Source: Alphaproteobacteria bacterium (lineage in GTDB: Bacteria; Pseudomonadota; Alphaproteobacteria; Micropepsales; Micropepsaceae). Taken from it: a stretch of 25,588 bases of DNA. The stretch is from the NCBI GenBank assembly GCA_026400305.1, contig JAPLPI010000164.1, positions 1-25,588 on the forward strand. Direction: 5' to 3'. Positions 1-7,874 of the stretch are shown one piece after another. The notes under the pieces were generated by a model. That model made no database searches. It saw only the letters and a program-made list of their open reading frames with translations, and was not told the DNA's origin. The position numbers and the translations under genes were made by a program. Numbering within the stretch: the first letter of the stretch is position 1; the number at the start of each line of letters is the position of its first letter.

Positions 1-210
1 CGCGGCACGGCGGCGGCGGGCGGGCTGGCGCTCCTGAACAGCTTTTCCAATCTGGGCGGTTATTTCGGTCCCGCATTGATGGGGTGGGCCAGGCAGCAAA
101 CCGGCAACTTCACGCTTGGCATGGCGTTGTTGTCAGGCATGCTGGTGCTGGCCGCCGTGTCGATTGTGATAATCGGTCGAGTGTTCTTTCCACGGAACTT
201 GACTCCCTGA
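1..210 (+). CDS. MFS transporter, C-terminal fragment (ACS-family type)
   Basis: Frame 1 is open from the window edge to TGA at 208-210 and gives the last 69 residues of a membrane protein. It begins inside a helix carrying N-S-F-S-N-L-G-G-Y-F-G-P, a pattern typical of helix 11 in anion:cation symporter (ACS) members of the major facilitator superfamily, followed by a last hydrophobic helix (MALLSGMLVLAAVSIVII) and a short basic tail. The complete MFS protein at 16802-18070 has the similar N-S-I-G-N-L-G-G-F-A-A-P at the same place. Substrate cannot be told from this fragment. The gene ends only 24 bases before the fabD ATG, so read-through into the fatty-acid genes is possible, though a functional link is unlikely. 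Confidence 0.8.
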   Translation, partial: RGTAAAGGLALLNSFSNLGGYFGPALMGWARQQTGNFTLGMALLSGMLVLAAVSIVIIGRVFFPRNLTP

Positions 211-234
211 GGTCCTCTTGATTTGTCTCGCCCC

Positions 235-1179
235 ATGACTCAGATCTTTATTTTCCCCGGACAGGGCAGCCAGAAAATCGGCATGGGTAAGGAACTCGCC
301 GATGCGTTTTCGTCCGCGCGCGAAGTCTTCCAGGAAGTGGATGACGCGCTGTCGCAAAAGCTTTCCAAAATCATGTGGGAAGGCCCGGAGGCAGATCTTG
401 TCCTGACCGAGAATGCCCAGCCCGCCATCATGGCTGCCTCCATCGCGATGGTGCGCATTCTGGAAAAGGAGATGGGCCTGGATGTCGCAAAGCATGCCCA
501 TCTGGTGGCCGGTCACAGCCTGGGGGAATATTCCGCGCTCTGCGCCGCGGGCGCTTTCTCGTTAGCCGATACCGCGCACCTTCTGAAGACACGGGGCCAG
601 GCGATGCAGTCGGCTGTGCCGGTGGGCGAGGGCGGCATGACCGCCCTGATCGGCGCCGAGATTGATCAAGCCGAGGAAGTTGCCAAGGAGGCCGCTGCTG
701 CCGGCGGCACCTGCGTCGTCGCCAATGATAATGCCCCGGGCCAGGTGGTGATTTCGGGCACAATGGATGCGCTGGCGCGTGTGCCTGACATTGCCAAGGC
801 CAGAGGCATTAAGCACGTCCTGCCGCTGGCCGTCTCCGCGCCATTCCATTGCCCCTTGATGCAGCCGGCCGCCGACAAGATGGCCCAGGCGCTGGCTGCG
901 GTGACAATCCGTCCGCTGGTTGTTCCGGTGCTTGCCAATATCACCGCCAAGGAAGTCAACAATCCCGATCATGTCCGCCAGCTTTTGGTGGAACAGGTCA
1001 CCGGCCGCGTGCGCTGGCGCCAAAGTATCCTGTCGCTGCAATCGCTGAAGGTGGACACCACGGTGGAATTTGGCGGTAACAAGGTTCTATCCGGTATGGT
1101 CAAGCGCATCGATCCGTCGCTGCAGATGATCACGCTCGACACCCCCGCCGACCTGGAAGCTTTTGGAAAGGTGCTCTGA
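235..1179 (+). CDS. fabD: malonyl-CoA:ACP transacylase FabD
   Basis: FabD moves the malonyl group from CoA to acyl carrier protein, making the extender unit for type II fatty-acid synthesis in the cytoplasm. The protein (314 aa, usual family length) opens with FIFPGQGSQ and has the nucleophile motif GHSLGE with Ser95 and the partner His205 in SAPFHCPLM. I chose ATG 235 because the family begins with M-x-x-x-F-x-F-P-G-Q-G-S-Q. An in-frame TTG at 223 would add four residues and is actually better spaced from the GAGG at 209-212, so the true start is unsettled. The stop is one base before the fabG ATG, so the two are translationally coupled. It is the first gene of the fabD-fabG-acpP-fabF cluster. 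No separate promoter is obvious in the short gap behind the MFS gene. Confidence 0.96.
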   Translation: MTQIFIFPGQGSQKIGMGKELADAFSSAREVFQEVDDALSQKLSKIMWEGPEADLVLTENAQPAIMAASIAMVRILEKEMGLDVAKHAHLVAGHSLGEYSALCAAGAFSLADTAHLLKTRGQAMQSAVPVGEGGMTALIGAEIDQAEEVAKEAAAAGGTCVVANDNAPGQVVISGTMDALARVPDIAKARGIKHVLPLAVSAPFHCPLMQPAADKMAQALAAVTIRPLVVPVLANITAKEVNNPDHVRQLLVEQVTGRVRWRQSILSLQSLKVDTTVEFGGNKVLSGMVKRIDPSLQMITLDTPADLEAFGKVL

Positions 1180-1180
1180 G

Positions 1181-1921
1181 ATGTTTGACCTGACAGGCAA
1201 GACAGCACTCATCACCGGGGCCTCCGGCGGCATCGGCGGCGCCATCGCCAAATCCCTGCATGGCCAGGGCGCCAAAGTGGTTCTGTCGGGCACCCGCGCA
1301 GAGGCGCTGGAAGCGGTGCGCGCCGAACTTGGTGAGGGCGCCTTCATCGCCCCGGCCAACCTGTCCGACATCGCGTCCGTCGAAGCCCTGACCAAGGTGG
1401 CGGAAGAAGCCGCCGGTAGCAGCATCGATATCCTAGTCAACAATGCCGGCATCACCAAAGACAATCTCTTCATGCGCATGAAGGACGATGATTGGGACCA
1501 AGTGATCGCGGTCAATCTCACCGCCGCCTTCCGTCTGTCGCGCGCGGTGCTGCGCGGTATGATGAAGAAGCGGTGGGGCCGCATTATCCAGATCACGTCC
1601 GTGGTCAGCGCCACCGGCAATCCGGGCCAGGGCAACTACGCCGCCGCCAAGGCGGGATTGGTGGGCATGAGCAAGAGCCTGGCGGCCGAAGTCGCCTCGC
1701 GCAACATCACCGTCAATGCCGTGGCGCCCGGTTTCATCCAGACCGCCATGACAGACGTGCTGACCGACCAGCAAAAAGAGCTGATCGCTGCGCGCATCCC
1801 CGCCGGCCGTATGGGTCTTCCGGGTGAAATCGCAGCCGCCGTTACCTATCTGGCATCCGAAGAAGCGGCCTATGTGACGGGCGAAACCATCCACATCAAT
1901 GGCGGGATGGCGATGATATGA
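1181..1921 (+). CDS. fabG: 3-oxoacyl-ACP reductase FabG
   Basis: FabG is the NADPH-dependent reductase that turns 3-ketoacyl-ACP into 3-hydroxyacyl-ACP in the elongation cycle. The 246-aa protein is a classical short-chain dehydrogenase: cofactor loop TGASGGIG at residues 12-19, NNAG at 87-90, catalytic Ser140, and Tyr153/Lys157 in YAAAK. The C-terminus ends in the family's G-x-x-I-H-I-N-G-G-M-A-M. Several SDRs share these motifs, but the position between fabD and acpP and the close match in length make FabG the clear call. The ATG lies one base after the fabD stop. A TTG six codons upstream is open but unlikely. A 140-base gap separates it from acpP. Confidence 0.96.
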   Translation: MFDLTGKTALITGASGGIGGAIAKSLHGQGAKVVLSGTRAEALEAVRAELGEGAFIAPANLSDIASVEALTKVAEEAAGSSIDILVNNAGITKDNLFMRMKDDDWDQVIAVNLTAAFRLSRAVLRGMMKKRWGRIIQITSVVSATGNPGQGNYAAAKAGLVGMSKSLAAEVASRNITVNAVAPGFIQTAMTDVLTDQQKELIAARIPAGRMGLPGEIAAAVTYLASEEAAYVTGETIHINGGMAMI

Positions 1922-2061
1922 CTTTAATTACAATAACTTAAGCACTACATTGGCGAGACGGAACGGTTATGTTACGAAACCGGCCATCACGCGAAGCACC
2001 GAAACAGCGGGTCGGCGTTTCCACATTTGCCGATTTGAAATCTAGAGAGGCTTACAAGTCC
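1922..2061 (+). promoter_or_regulatory. acpP: fabG-acpP intergenic region, probable acpP promoter
   Basis: This is the only sizeable gap in the fab cluster. It starts AT-rich (1921-1951), unlike its surroundings, which suits a separate promoter for the highly expressed acyl carrier protein gene. Weak hexamer pairs can be drawn, for example TTTAAT 1923-1928 with TACATT 1946-1951 (17-base spacer), or TTGGCG 1950-1955 with TACGAA 1973-1978 (17-base spacer). Neither is convincing. A purine-rich AGAGAGG at 2044-2050 is the likely ribosome binding site for the ATG at 2062. Confidence 0.3.
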
Positions 2062-2301
2062 ATGAGCGATACTGCCGAGCGCGTGAAGAAGATTGTTGTC
2101 GAGCATCTCAACGTCGATGCTGAGAAAGTCACGGATACCGCGTCCTTCATCGAAGACCTGGGCGCCGACAGCCTCGACACCGTCGAGCTGGTCATGGCGT
2201 TCGAAGAAGATTTCGGTATTGAAATTCCCGATGACGCGGCTGAGTCCATCGTGACCGTCGGTGACGCCGTCAAGTATATCGACAAAGCCAACGCCTCCTG
2301 A
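2062..2301 (+). CDS. acpP: acyl carrier protein AcpP
   Basis: AcpP is the small acidic carrier that holds growing acyl chains on a 4'-phosphopantetheine arm. The 79-aa protein has the attachment motif G-A-D-S-L-D-T with Ser37, the helix II pattern [17 protein letters not shown] and the usual length. I chose ATG 2062 because it gives the canonical [10 protein letters not shown] start with AGAGAGG 11 bases upstream. The same frame is open 31 codons further up to ATG 1969, but that stretch is basic and unlike any ACP N-terminus. The stop is 24 bases before fabF. The product supplies FabD, FabG and FabF, and acyl-ACP also feeds lipid A synthesis. Confidence 0.97.
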   Translation: MSDTAERVKKIVVEHLNVDAEKVTDTASFIEDLGADSLDTVELVMAFEEDFGIEIPDDAAESIVTVGDAVKYIDKANAS

Positions 2302-2325
2302 TCCGGCGCTGAAGGTCAGAGGACC

Positions 2326-3582
2326 ATGCGCAGGGTCGTAGTCACGGGCCTGGGGCTCATCACGCCGCTGGCATGCGGCGTGGAGGAGACTTGGTCGCGC
2401 CTGCTTGCCGGGCAATCGGGCGCCAGCGCTATCACCAAGTTCAAGGTGGATGACCTGGCGACCAAGATCGCTTGTCAGGTGCCGCGCGGCGATGGCTCGG
2501 ACGGCACCTTCAATCCCGACCAGTGGGTGGACGCCAAGGAACAAAGGCGCATGGATGATTTCATCATCTATGGACTGGCGGCGGCCAAGCAGGCCGTCAC
2601 CGATTCCGGCTGGGTCGCCCAGAGCGATGAGGACAAGTACCGCACCGGCGTGTTGATCGGTTCGGGCATAGGCGGGCTGGACGGGATCGAGCAGGCCTCG
2701 ATCCTGGTCCATGAAAAAGGCCCACGCCGCCTGTCGCCATTCTTCATTCCGGGCCGGCTGATCAATCTTGTGTCGGGCTATGTTTCCATCGAGCACAGCT
2801 TCAAGGGCCCCAACCATGCGGTGGTGACCGCCTGCGCCACCGGCGCGCATGCCATCGGTGATGCCGCACGACTGATCGCGCTGGACGATGCCGACGTCAT
2901 GGTCGCCGGCGGCGCCGAGAGCGCGGTCTGCCGTATCGGCATCGCCGGCTTCAACGCCTGCCGCGCCTTATCGACCGCTTACAACGACACGCCCACCAAG
3001 GCTTCGCGTCCCTATGACAAGGACCGCGACGGTTTCGTGATGGGCGAGGGCGCCGGCATCGTGGTGCTGGAAGAACTGGAACACGCCAAGGCGCGCGGCG
3101 CCAAGATCTATGGCGAAGTCACCGGCTATGGCCTGTCGGGCGACGCTTATCACATCACCGCGCCGTCGGAAGATGGCGATGGCGGCTACCGGGCAATGCA
3201 GATGGCGTTGAAGCGCGCCGGCATCGCCCCGTCCGATATCGATTACGTCAACGCTCATGGCACGTCCACCATGGCTGACGGCATCGAGCTGGGTGCGGTG
3301 GAACGCCTTCTGGGTAATGCCGCCGCCAAGACCTCCATGTCCTCGACCAAGTCCTCGATCGGGCATCTTTTGGGCGCGGCCGGTTCGGTGGAAGCGATCT
3401 TCTGCCTGCTGGCGATGCGCGACGGCATTGTGCCGCCCACCATCAACCTGGACAATCCCGACGTGGTGACAGCCATGGATCTGGTGCCTCACAAGGCACA
3501 GAAGCGTGACGTCAAGATCGCCATGTCCAACAGTTTCGGCTTCGGTGGCACCAACGCTGCGCTGATTCTTTCCAAAATTTGA
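2326..3582 (+). CDS. fabF: 3-oxoacyl-ACP synthase II FabF
   Basis: FabF condenses malonyl-ACP with acyl-ACP to extend fatty acids and is the type II (KAS II) condensing enzyme. The 418-aa protein has the full thiolase-fold triad: Cys170 in VVTACATGAH, His311 in NAHGTSTMADG and His347 in SSIGHLLGAAGS. It also has the late glycine-rich loop SFGFGGTNAAL at about 403-413. CAGAGGA at 2317-2323 is the ribosome binding site. FabB-type enzymes share the triad, but the length and the place after acpP favour FabF. Its TGA (3580-3582) overlaps the ATG of the mltG reading frame by one base, so mltG translation should be coupled to it. Confidence 0.96.
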   Translation: MRRVVVTGLGLITPLACGVEETWSRLLAGQSGASAITKFKVDDLATKIACQVPRGDGSDGTFNPDQWVDAKEQRRMDDFIIYGLAAAKQAVTDSGWVAQSDEDKYRTGVLIGSGIGGLDGIEQASILVHEKGPRRLSPFFIPGRLINLVSGYVSIEHSFKGPNHAVVTACATGAHAIGDAARLIALDDADVMVAGGAESAVCRIGIAGFNACRALSTAYNDTPTKASRPYDKDRDGFVMGEGAGIVVLEELEHAKARGAKIYGEVTGYGLSGDAYHITAPSEDGDGGYRAMQMALKRAGIAPSDIDYVNAHGTSTMADGIELGAVERLLGNAAAKTSMSSTKSSIGHLLGAAGSVEAIFCLLAMRDGIVPPTINLDNPDVVTAMDLVPHKAQKRDVKIAMSNSFGFGGTNAALILSKI

Positions 3583-4645
3583 TGCGGCTGCTCTTCGTCC
3601 TGGCGGTGCTTTGCGTCATCGCCGCCGGGGTGTTCGAATGGGCCTGGTCGGCCTGGGACGGACCGGGCATGCTGGCGCGCTCGGGCAAAGAAACGGTGGC
3701 GATGGTGGCGCCCCACACCCGCGTCCATGATATCGCCCAGACCTTGGAACAGATGGGTGCGCTCAAGAGCGCGGTGATCTTCGAGCCGCCGAATACGCCA
3801 TTCCATCGGGCTCCTCGATGCACGCTATCGCCGACATCCTGGTGAACGGCAAGTCCATCCAGCACAAGCTGACAGCCGCCGAAGGCCTGACCAGCGACAT
3901 GATCTGGAAGCTGGTGCAGAAGAACGATGTGCTGGTGGGCGATGCCGGACCTGTGCCTGCGGAAGGCACGCTGCTGCCGGAAACCTATCTCTTCACCCGC
4001 GGTGAGACCCGCGCGCATCTGCTGGCCAAGATGGCCCGTGCCCAGGACGCGTTCCTGGCCGGGAAATGGGAAAGCCGCGCCGGCGGTCTGCCCCTGGCCT
4101 CCATGCGCGAGGCGATCATCCTGGCCTCCATCGTGGAAAAGGAAACCGGGCTGGCCTCGGAGCGCCGCCATGTCGCCGCCATCTTCATCAACCGGCTGAA
4201 GATCCGCATGCGGCTGCAGACGGACCCCACCATCATCTATGACCTGACCAAGGGCTATCCGCTGGGCCGCGGGATTCGCGCCAGCGAGCTGGCGGAGGCC
4301 ACGCCCTACAACACCTATGTCATCACGGGCCTGCCGCCGGGCCCCATCTGCAATCCGGGCAAGGACGCCATCGCCGCGGTGCTCCATCCAGAAACCAGCG
4401 ATGACCTGTATTTCGTCGCCACCGGCCATGGCGGGCATGCCTTCGCCGCCACCATCGCGCAGCAGGAACGCAACGTTGCCGCCTATCGCGCTTTTGAGCG
4501 CCAGAACCACGCCAATGAGAATCCGGCGCATGATCCGGTGACGGTCAGCGAAGGGCTGGGCGAGGCGCCGGTTCCGGTTCCCGATGTTGCGGCGCCCAGG
4601 CTGCCCGCGCCGCACAAGAAAAAGCGCGCCGGTCACCGCAGGTGA
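3582..4645 (+). pseudogene. mltG: endolytic transglycosylase MltG, frameshifted by a small internal deletion
   Basis: MltG is an inner-membrane lytic transglycosylase that cuts nascent glycan strands and sets their length. The gene is in two frames. ATG 3582 gives an N-terminal membrane helix (residues 2-20) and the start of the periplasmic region up to A-V-I-F (about residue 67). The frame then runs into junk and stops at 3845. A second frame, readable from about 3788, carries A-A-E-Y-A-I-P-S-G-S-S-M, then the LysM-like part, LASIVEKETGLASERR (the catalytic Glu lies in the E-K-E-T segment) and the C-terminus to 4645. Family members have about 15-20 more residues between these blocks, so some 3k+1 bases appear to be missing near 3780-3790. 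A downstream ATG at 3818 could only give a protein without the membrane anchor. The place between fabF and yicC is conserved in Alphaproteobacteria. Either a real inactivation or an assembly error. Confidence 0.8.
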
Positions 4646-4692
4646 CAGCGCCTGTCTGCACGGGCTAATTTCGCGGCTCAGCGGAGTTGCCC

Positions 4693-5583
4693 ATGACCTT
4701 TGCCAGCATGACGGGATTTGCCGAAAGAACGGGCAGCCACGAAGGCCTGCGCTGGCGCTGGGAAGCCAAGAGCGTCAATGGCCGCAGCCTGGACCTACGA
4801 CTGCGCACCCCGCCCGGCTATGATGGATTGGAAGCCCCCGCACGCCGGCTGGCGGGCGAGCGTTTCCTGCGCGGCGCCTTCCAGATTTTCCTTTCCGTCG
4901 AACAGCCGGAAACCACGCGCGGCCTCAGCGTGGATGCCGCAGCCCTGGCAAGCGCCGTGCGCATCGCGCGCGAGGTCGCCGCAGAAACAGGCCTCGCGCC
5001 GGCGCGGGTGGATGGCCTTCTGGCGCTCAAGGGCGTGATCGTCGCCGATGAAGTGGCCGCGCCGCTCGATCCGGTGGTGCGGGGGTACCGCGATGCCGCC
5101 ATCCTGGAAAGCCTGGCGGGGGCCTTTGACCGGCTGGTGAAGGAACGCTGCAGCGAAGGTGCCAAGCTGGCAGCGCTGATGACGGCGCAAATGGACGAGA
5201 TCGAAAAGCTGGTGGGTGAGGCGGGGCGTCTGGCCGCCGTCCAGCCCGCGGCGCTGAAAGACCGGCTGGATGCCCAGCTCAAGGAATTGCTGGACGGCGG
5301 TTCGGTGTCCGAAGACCGGCTCGCGCAGGAAGTGGCGCTGCTGGCGGTGAAGGCCGATGTGCGCGAGGAGCTGGACCGGCTCGCCGCCCATGTCCAGGAC
5401 GCCCGCGCCCTGATCGCGGACGGCAAGGGCGTGGGCCGCAAGCTGGATTTCCTGGCCCAGGAATTCAACCGCGAAGCCAACACATTGTGCTCCAAATCCA
5501 GCGACATCGCATTGACCCGAACCGGCCTCGCCCTTAAGGCGGTGATCGACCAGTTCCGCGAGCAGTCCCAGAATGTCGAATAG
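4693..5583 (+). CDS. yicC: YicC/YloC family endoribonuclease
   Basis: YicC-family proteins are hexameric endoribonucleases linked to stationary-phase fitness and small-RNA decay in enterobacteria. The 296-aa protein starts with the signature S-M-T-G-F-A and E-x-K-S-V-N-G-R-x-L-D (YicC N domain) and ends with the DUF1732 signature G-R-K-L-D-F-L-x-Q-E-F-N-R-E-x-N-T-L followed by S-K-S-S-D. I chose ATG 4693, with GGAG at 4683-4686, over a TTG two codons earlier. It lies 47 bases after mltG and its last 11 bases overlap gmk, an arrangement common in Alphaproteobacteria, so yicC and gmk are almost certainly co-expressed. Confidence 0.93.
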   Translation: MTFASMTGFAERTGSHEGLRWRWEAKSVNGRSLDLRLRTPPGYDGLEAPARRLAGERFLRGAFQIFLSVEQPETTRGLSVDAAALASAVRIAREVAAETGLAPARVDGLLALKGVIVADEVAAPLDPVVRGYRDAAILESLAGAFDRLVKERCSEGAKLAALMTAQMDEIEKLVGEAGRLAAVQPAALKDRLDAQLKELLDGGSVSEDRLAQEVALLAVKADVREELDRLAAHVQDARALIADGKGVGRKLDFLAQEFNREANTLCSKSSDIALTRTGLALKAVIDQFREQSQNVE

Positions 5584-6202
5584 CAATATCCAGCGCCGTG
5601 GCCTGATGCTGGTCCTGTCTTCGCCGTCGGGGGCGGGCAAGACCACTTTGTCGCGCCGCCTGCTGGAGAGCGACGGAAATATCCAGCTGTCGGTATCCGC
5701 CACCACCCGCCCGATGCGGCCGGGCGAAGTGCACGGCAAGGATTATCACTTTCTCGGCATCGAAGAGTTCGACGCCTGGCGGGCGGAGGGCAAGTTCCTG
5801 GAACATGCCACCGTGTTCGGCAATCGCTATGGCACGCCCTCCCACCTGGTGAACGATGTGCTAAGCAGCGGCCGCGATGTCCTGTTTGACATCGACTGGC
5901 AGGGCACCCAGCAGCTGAAGGAAAAAAAGCGCGACGATTTGGTCAGCATCTTCATCCTGCCGCCGAGCCATGAAGAGCTGGAGCGCCGGCTGCGTAGCCG
6001 TGCCCAGGACAGCGAGGAAACCGTGGCAGGCCGCATGGCCAAGGCGGCCGACGAAATCAGCCATTGGCCCGAATATGACTATGTGATCGTCAACGCCGAT
6101 GTGGACAAGGCGCTGGGTGACATCCAGGCGGTTCTCAATGCCGAGCGGTTGAAGCGCAGTCGCCAGACCGGTATCTCGGAGTTTGTCGGCAAGTTGGTAT
6201 GA
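5573..6202 (+). CDS. gmk: guanylate kinase Gmk
   Basis: Gmk phosphorylates GMP and dGMP to the diphosphates using ATP, an essential step of purine nucleotide supply. The 209-aa protein carries the P-loop SSPSGAGKTT at residues 16-25, the GMP-binding segment S-x-S-A-T-T-R-P-M-R-P-G-E and G-K-D-Y-H-F, and the later H-A-T-V-F-G-N-R-Y-G-T. Length and motif order match the family throughout. The ATG lies inside the last codons of yicC (11-base overlap), and the last bases TATGA contain the ATG of the small ORF that follows. Downstream, Ndk (20797) can take GDP on to GTP. Confidence 0.97.
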   Translation: MSNSNIQRRGLMLVLSSPSGAGKTTLSRRLLESDGNIQLSVSATTRPMRPGEVHGKDYHFLGIEEFDAWRAEGKFLEHATVFGNRYGTPSHLVNDVLSSGRDVLFDIDWQGTQQLKEKKRDDLVSIFILPPSHEELERRLRSRAQDSEETVAGRMAKAADEISHWPEYDYVIVNADVDKALGDIQAVLNAERLKRSRQTGISEFVGKLV

Positions 6203-6309
6203 CGCCGGTCGTGTTCCTGGGCATCTTCGATCTTGTGGATTTTTCCGTCGGCAAGGCGCTGGACGGACTGGTCCATTATCTAGCGGTGGAAAGCCTCCAT
6301 CCGCGCTAA
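6199..6309 (+). CDS. small unknown ORF (36 aa) overlapping the gmk stop
   Basis: ATG at 6199 overlaps the gmk TGA in an ATGA arrangement and opens a 36-codon frame ending in TAA 6307-6309. The product begins MTPVVFLGIFDLVDF and ends A-V-E-S-L-H-P-R. Codons are mostly G/C-ending as in neighbouring genes, and a -4 overlap is the normal coupling signal here. I do not recognise the protein. It may be a real microprotein, the start of a longer gene now lost, or chance. Between it and the converging rsmA end (6310-6355) there is only a palindrome and a T run. Confidence 0.4.
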   Translation: MTPVVFLGIFDLVDFSVGKALDGLVHYLAVESLHPR

Positions 6310-6332
6310 TCCGGCAGCGCGCTCGACTGCCC

Positions 6333-6349
6333 TGCTGCGCAGCATTTTT
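6333..6349 (+). terminator. possible weak terminator between gmk and rsmA
   Basis: TGCTGCGCAGCA (6333-6344) is a perfect palindrome followed directly by five T. As RNA it could form only a four-pair stem with a GCGC loop, so it is weak. The position between two converging transcription units is where a terminator is expected. Confidence 0.25.
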
Positions 6350-6355
6350 GGCTGA

Positions 6356-6927
6356 TCAGAGCGCCCGCGCGAGCGCCGCAAACTGTTCGATGGTCAGGTC
6401 TTCCGGTCGCGCCGTGGGATCGATCCCGGCCTTTTCCGCCAGTGCCTCACCGCCAAGCGCTTTCAGCGACTGGCGCAACATCTTGCGGCGCTGGCCGAAA
6501 GATGCCGCGGTGATTTTCTCTAGGTCTGCAAGCGTGCAGGGCGAAAGCGGCTGCGCGCGAGGTTCCAGCCGCACGATGGCCGAGGTGACCGACGGCGGCG
6601 GCACGAAGGCGCTGCGGTTCACGTCGAACAAAAGCTTTGCGGTGCAGCGCCACTGGGCCAGTACCGACAGCCGGCCATAATGCTCGGTCCCACACGCTCC
6701 ACCGCGATCACCTTGTCTGCGCCTTCGCCCAGCAGCGCGCGGGTAAGTCCGCCGGGGCCGGGCCCGACTTCATAGAAGGTGCCGCCCTCTGCTGCGCCCG
6801 CCGCGCGCGCGATCTTGGCGGTGAGGTTCAGGTCGAACAGAAAATTCTGGCCTAGCGATTTCTTGGGCGCCAAACCATACGCGGCGATCACGTCGCGAAG
6901 AGGCGGCAATTTATCGGCTGCGGGCAT
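6356..6927 (-). pseudogene. rsmA: 16S rRNA dimethyladenosine transferase RsmA (KsgA), internally deleted
   Basis: RsmA dimethylates two adjacent adenines near the 3' end of 16S rRNA late in small-subunit assembly. ATG 6927 starts a clear N-terminus ([17 protein letters not shown]-binding [14 protein letters not shown] at about 53-66, VIAVER to residue 78). The frame then changes: the continuation [13 protein letters not shown] and [14 protein letters not shown] lies in another frame and runs to the TGA at 6356-6358. Together they give about 190 residues against about 275-280 for the family. The missing block of roughly 80-100 codons contains the catalytic N-L-P-Y motif. The junction is near 6690-6698. 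The gene overlaps the pdxA end by 17 bases, its usual place at the end of the lpt-surA-pdxA operon. As written it cannot encode an active methyltransferase. Confidence 0.85.
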
Positions 6928-7855
6928 CGGCCATATCCGCGGCCATTTGCACCGCCGCGATCATGCTGCGGGCATCTGCTTTGCCCTGTCCGGCGATATC
7001 CAGCGCGGTGCCGTGGTCTGGCGAGGTGCGTACGATGGGCAACCCTAGGGTGACATTGACCCCGTCCCAGAAGCTCAAGGTCTTGATCGGGATAAGCGCC
7101 TGGTCGTGATACATGCACAGCGCCGCGTCGTAAGTCTTACGCGCTTCTTCATGAAACAGCGTGTCGGCGGACAGCGGCCCGCGCACCGCAAAGCCGCGGG
7201 CCTTCAGGGCCGCGATGGCTGGTGCGATGACTTCTGCGTCTTCGCCGCCCAGTATGCCGTCTTCCCCGGCATGGGGATTAAGGCCCGCCACCGCCAGGCG
7301 CGGGTTGAGGATTCCGAAGTCGCGGCGCAGCGCGGTCAGGATAATTTCGCCGGTGTCGAACACCGATTGTTTTGAGATGGCCTTGGGCACGTCAGCCACT
7401 GGCATGTGGATGGTCAGCGGTACCACCCGCAACGTGTCGCTGGCCAGCATCATCACGGCGCGGCGCGTGCCGGTGAGGTAGGCGAGGAATTCGGTATGGC
7501 CCGGAAAGGCGAAGCCCGCCGCGTTTAGCACCGATTTGTGGATGGGGGCCGTGACCAGGGCCGAGGCCTCGCCGTCCAGGCAGGCCTTCACCGCGATCTC
7601 GATGGCCTCGGTGACGGCGGCGGCGTTGGCGGGATCGGGTGTTCCGGGAACCGCGGAAACCTTACAATGGGTCGGGATCAGCGCATCCTTGCGCGCGCCC
7701 AGCACCATCGCATCGCCCACCAGCTTCAGGGGGTGCGTGCCGATCCTGCCGCCGAAATGATCGAACGCCGCGCGTGCGACTTCCGGACCGATGCCGGATG
7801 GTTCGCCCATGGTGATGAGGATTGGAAGCGCGTCAGCCTTAACGGACTTTGTCAT
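6911..7855 (-). CDS. pdxA: 4-hydroxythreonine-4-phosphate dehydrogenase PdxA
   Basis: PdxA oxidises 4-phosphohydroxy-L-threonine, a step in DXP-dependent vitamin B6 (pyridoxal phosphate) synthesis. The protein (314 aa) begins [15 protein letters not shown] and holds the three metal-binding histidines in [17 protein letters not shown] and M-Y-H-D-Q-A-L-I-P. It ends with the [14 protein letters not shown] block. It is somewhat shorter than many homologues (about 325-340), the difference lying in the N-terminal part before [11 protein letters not shown]. No motif is lost. I chose ATG 7855 for the homologous N-terminus. It follows surA by 10 bases, with a hairpin over the junction, and overlaps rsmA by 17 bases. 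Confidence 0.95.
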   Translation of the reverse strand: MTKSVKADALPILITMGEPSGIGPEVARAAFDHFGGRIGTHPLKLVGDAMVLGARKDALIPTHCKVSAVPGTPDPANAAAVTEAIEIAVKACLDGEASALVTAPIHKSVLNAAGFAFPGHTEFLAYLTGTRRAVMMLASDTLRVVPLTIHMPVADVPKAISKQSVFDTGEIILTALRRDFGILNPRLAVAGLNPHAGEDGILGGEDAEVIAPAIAALKARGFAVRGPLSADTLFHEEARKTYDAALCMYHDQALIPIKTLSFWDGVNVTLGLPIVRTSPDHGTALDIAGQGKADARSMIAAVQMAADMADARSR

Positions 7856-7857
7856 TG

Positions 7858-7874
7858 ATCCGCTTTCAGCGGAT
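7858..7874 (-). promoter_or_regulatory. perfect hairpin over the surA stop / pdxA ribosome binding site
   Basis: ATCCGCT-TTC-AGCGGAT is a perfect 7-base inverted repeat with a 3-base loop. On the minus strand it includes the surA TGA (7868-7866) and ends two bases before the pdxA ATG (7855). The only purine-rich stretch that could serve as the pdxA ribosome binding site (AAGCGGA) is inside the stem. It has no T run, so it is not a typical terminator. It may make pdxA translation depend on ribosomes finishing surA. This role is inferred. Confidence 0.45.

Noticed and set aside
1969..2061. N-terminal extension of AcpP from ATG 1969
   Set aside because: The extra 31 residues are basic and unlike any ACP, while ATG 2062 has a good ribosome binding site and gives the canonical start.
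3512..4636. Long antisense open frame (374 codons) opposite mltG
   Set aside because: It mirrors the codon pattern of the sense gene in GC-rich DNA, has no recognisable domain, and the sense strand carries clear MltG motifs.
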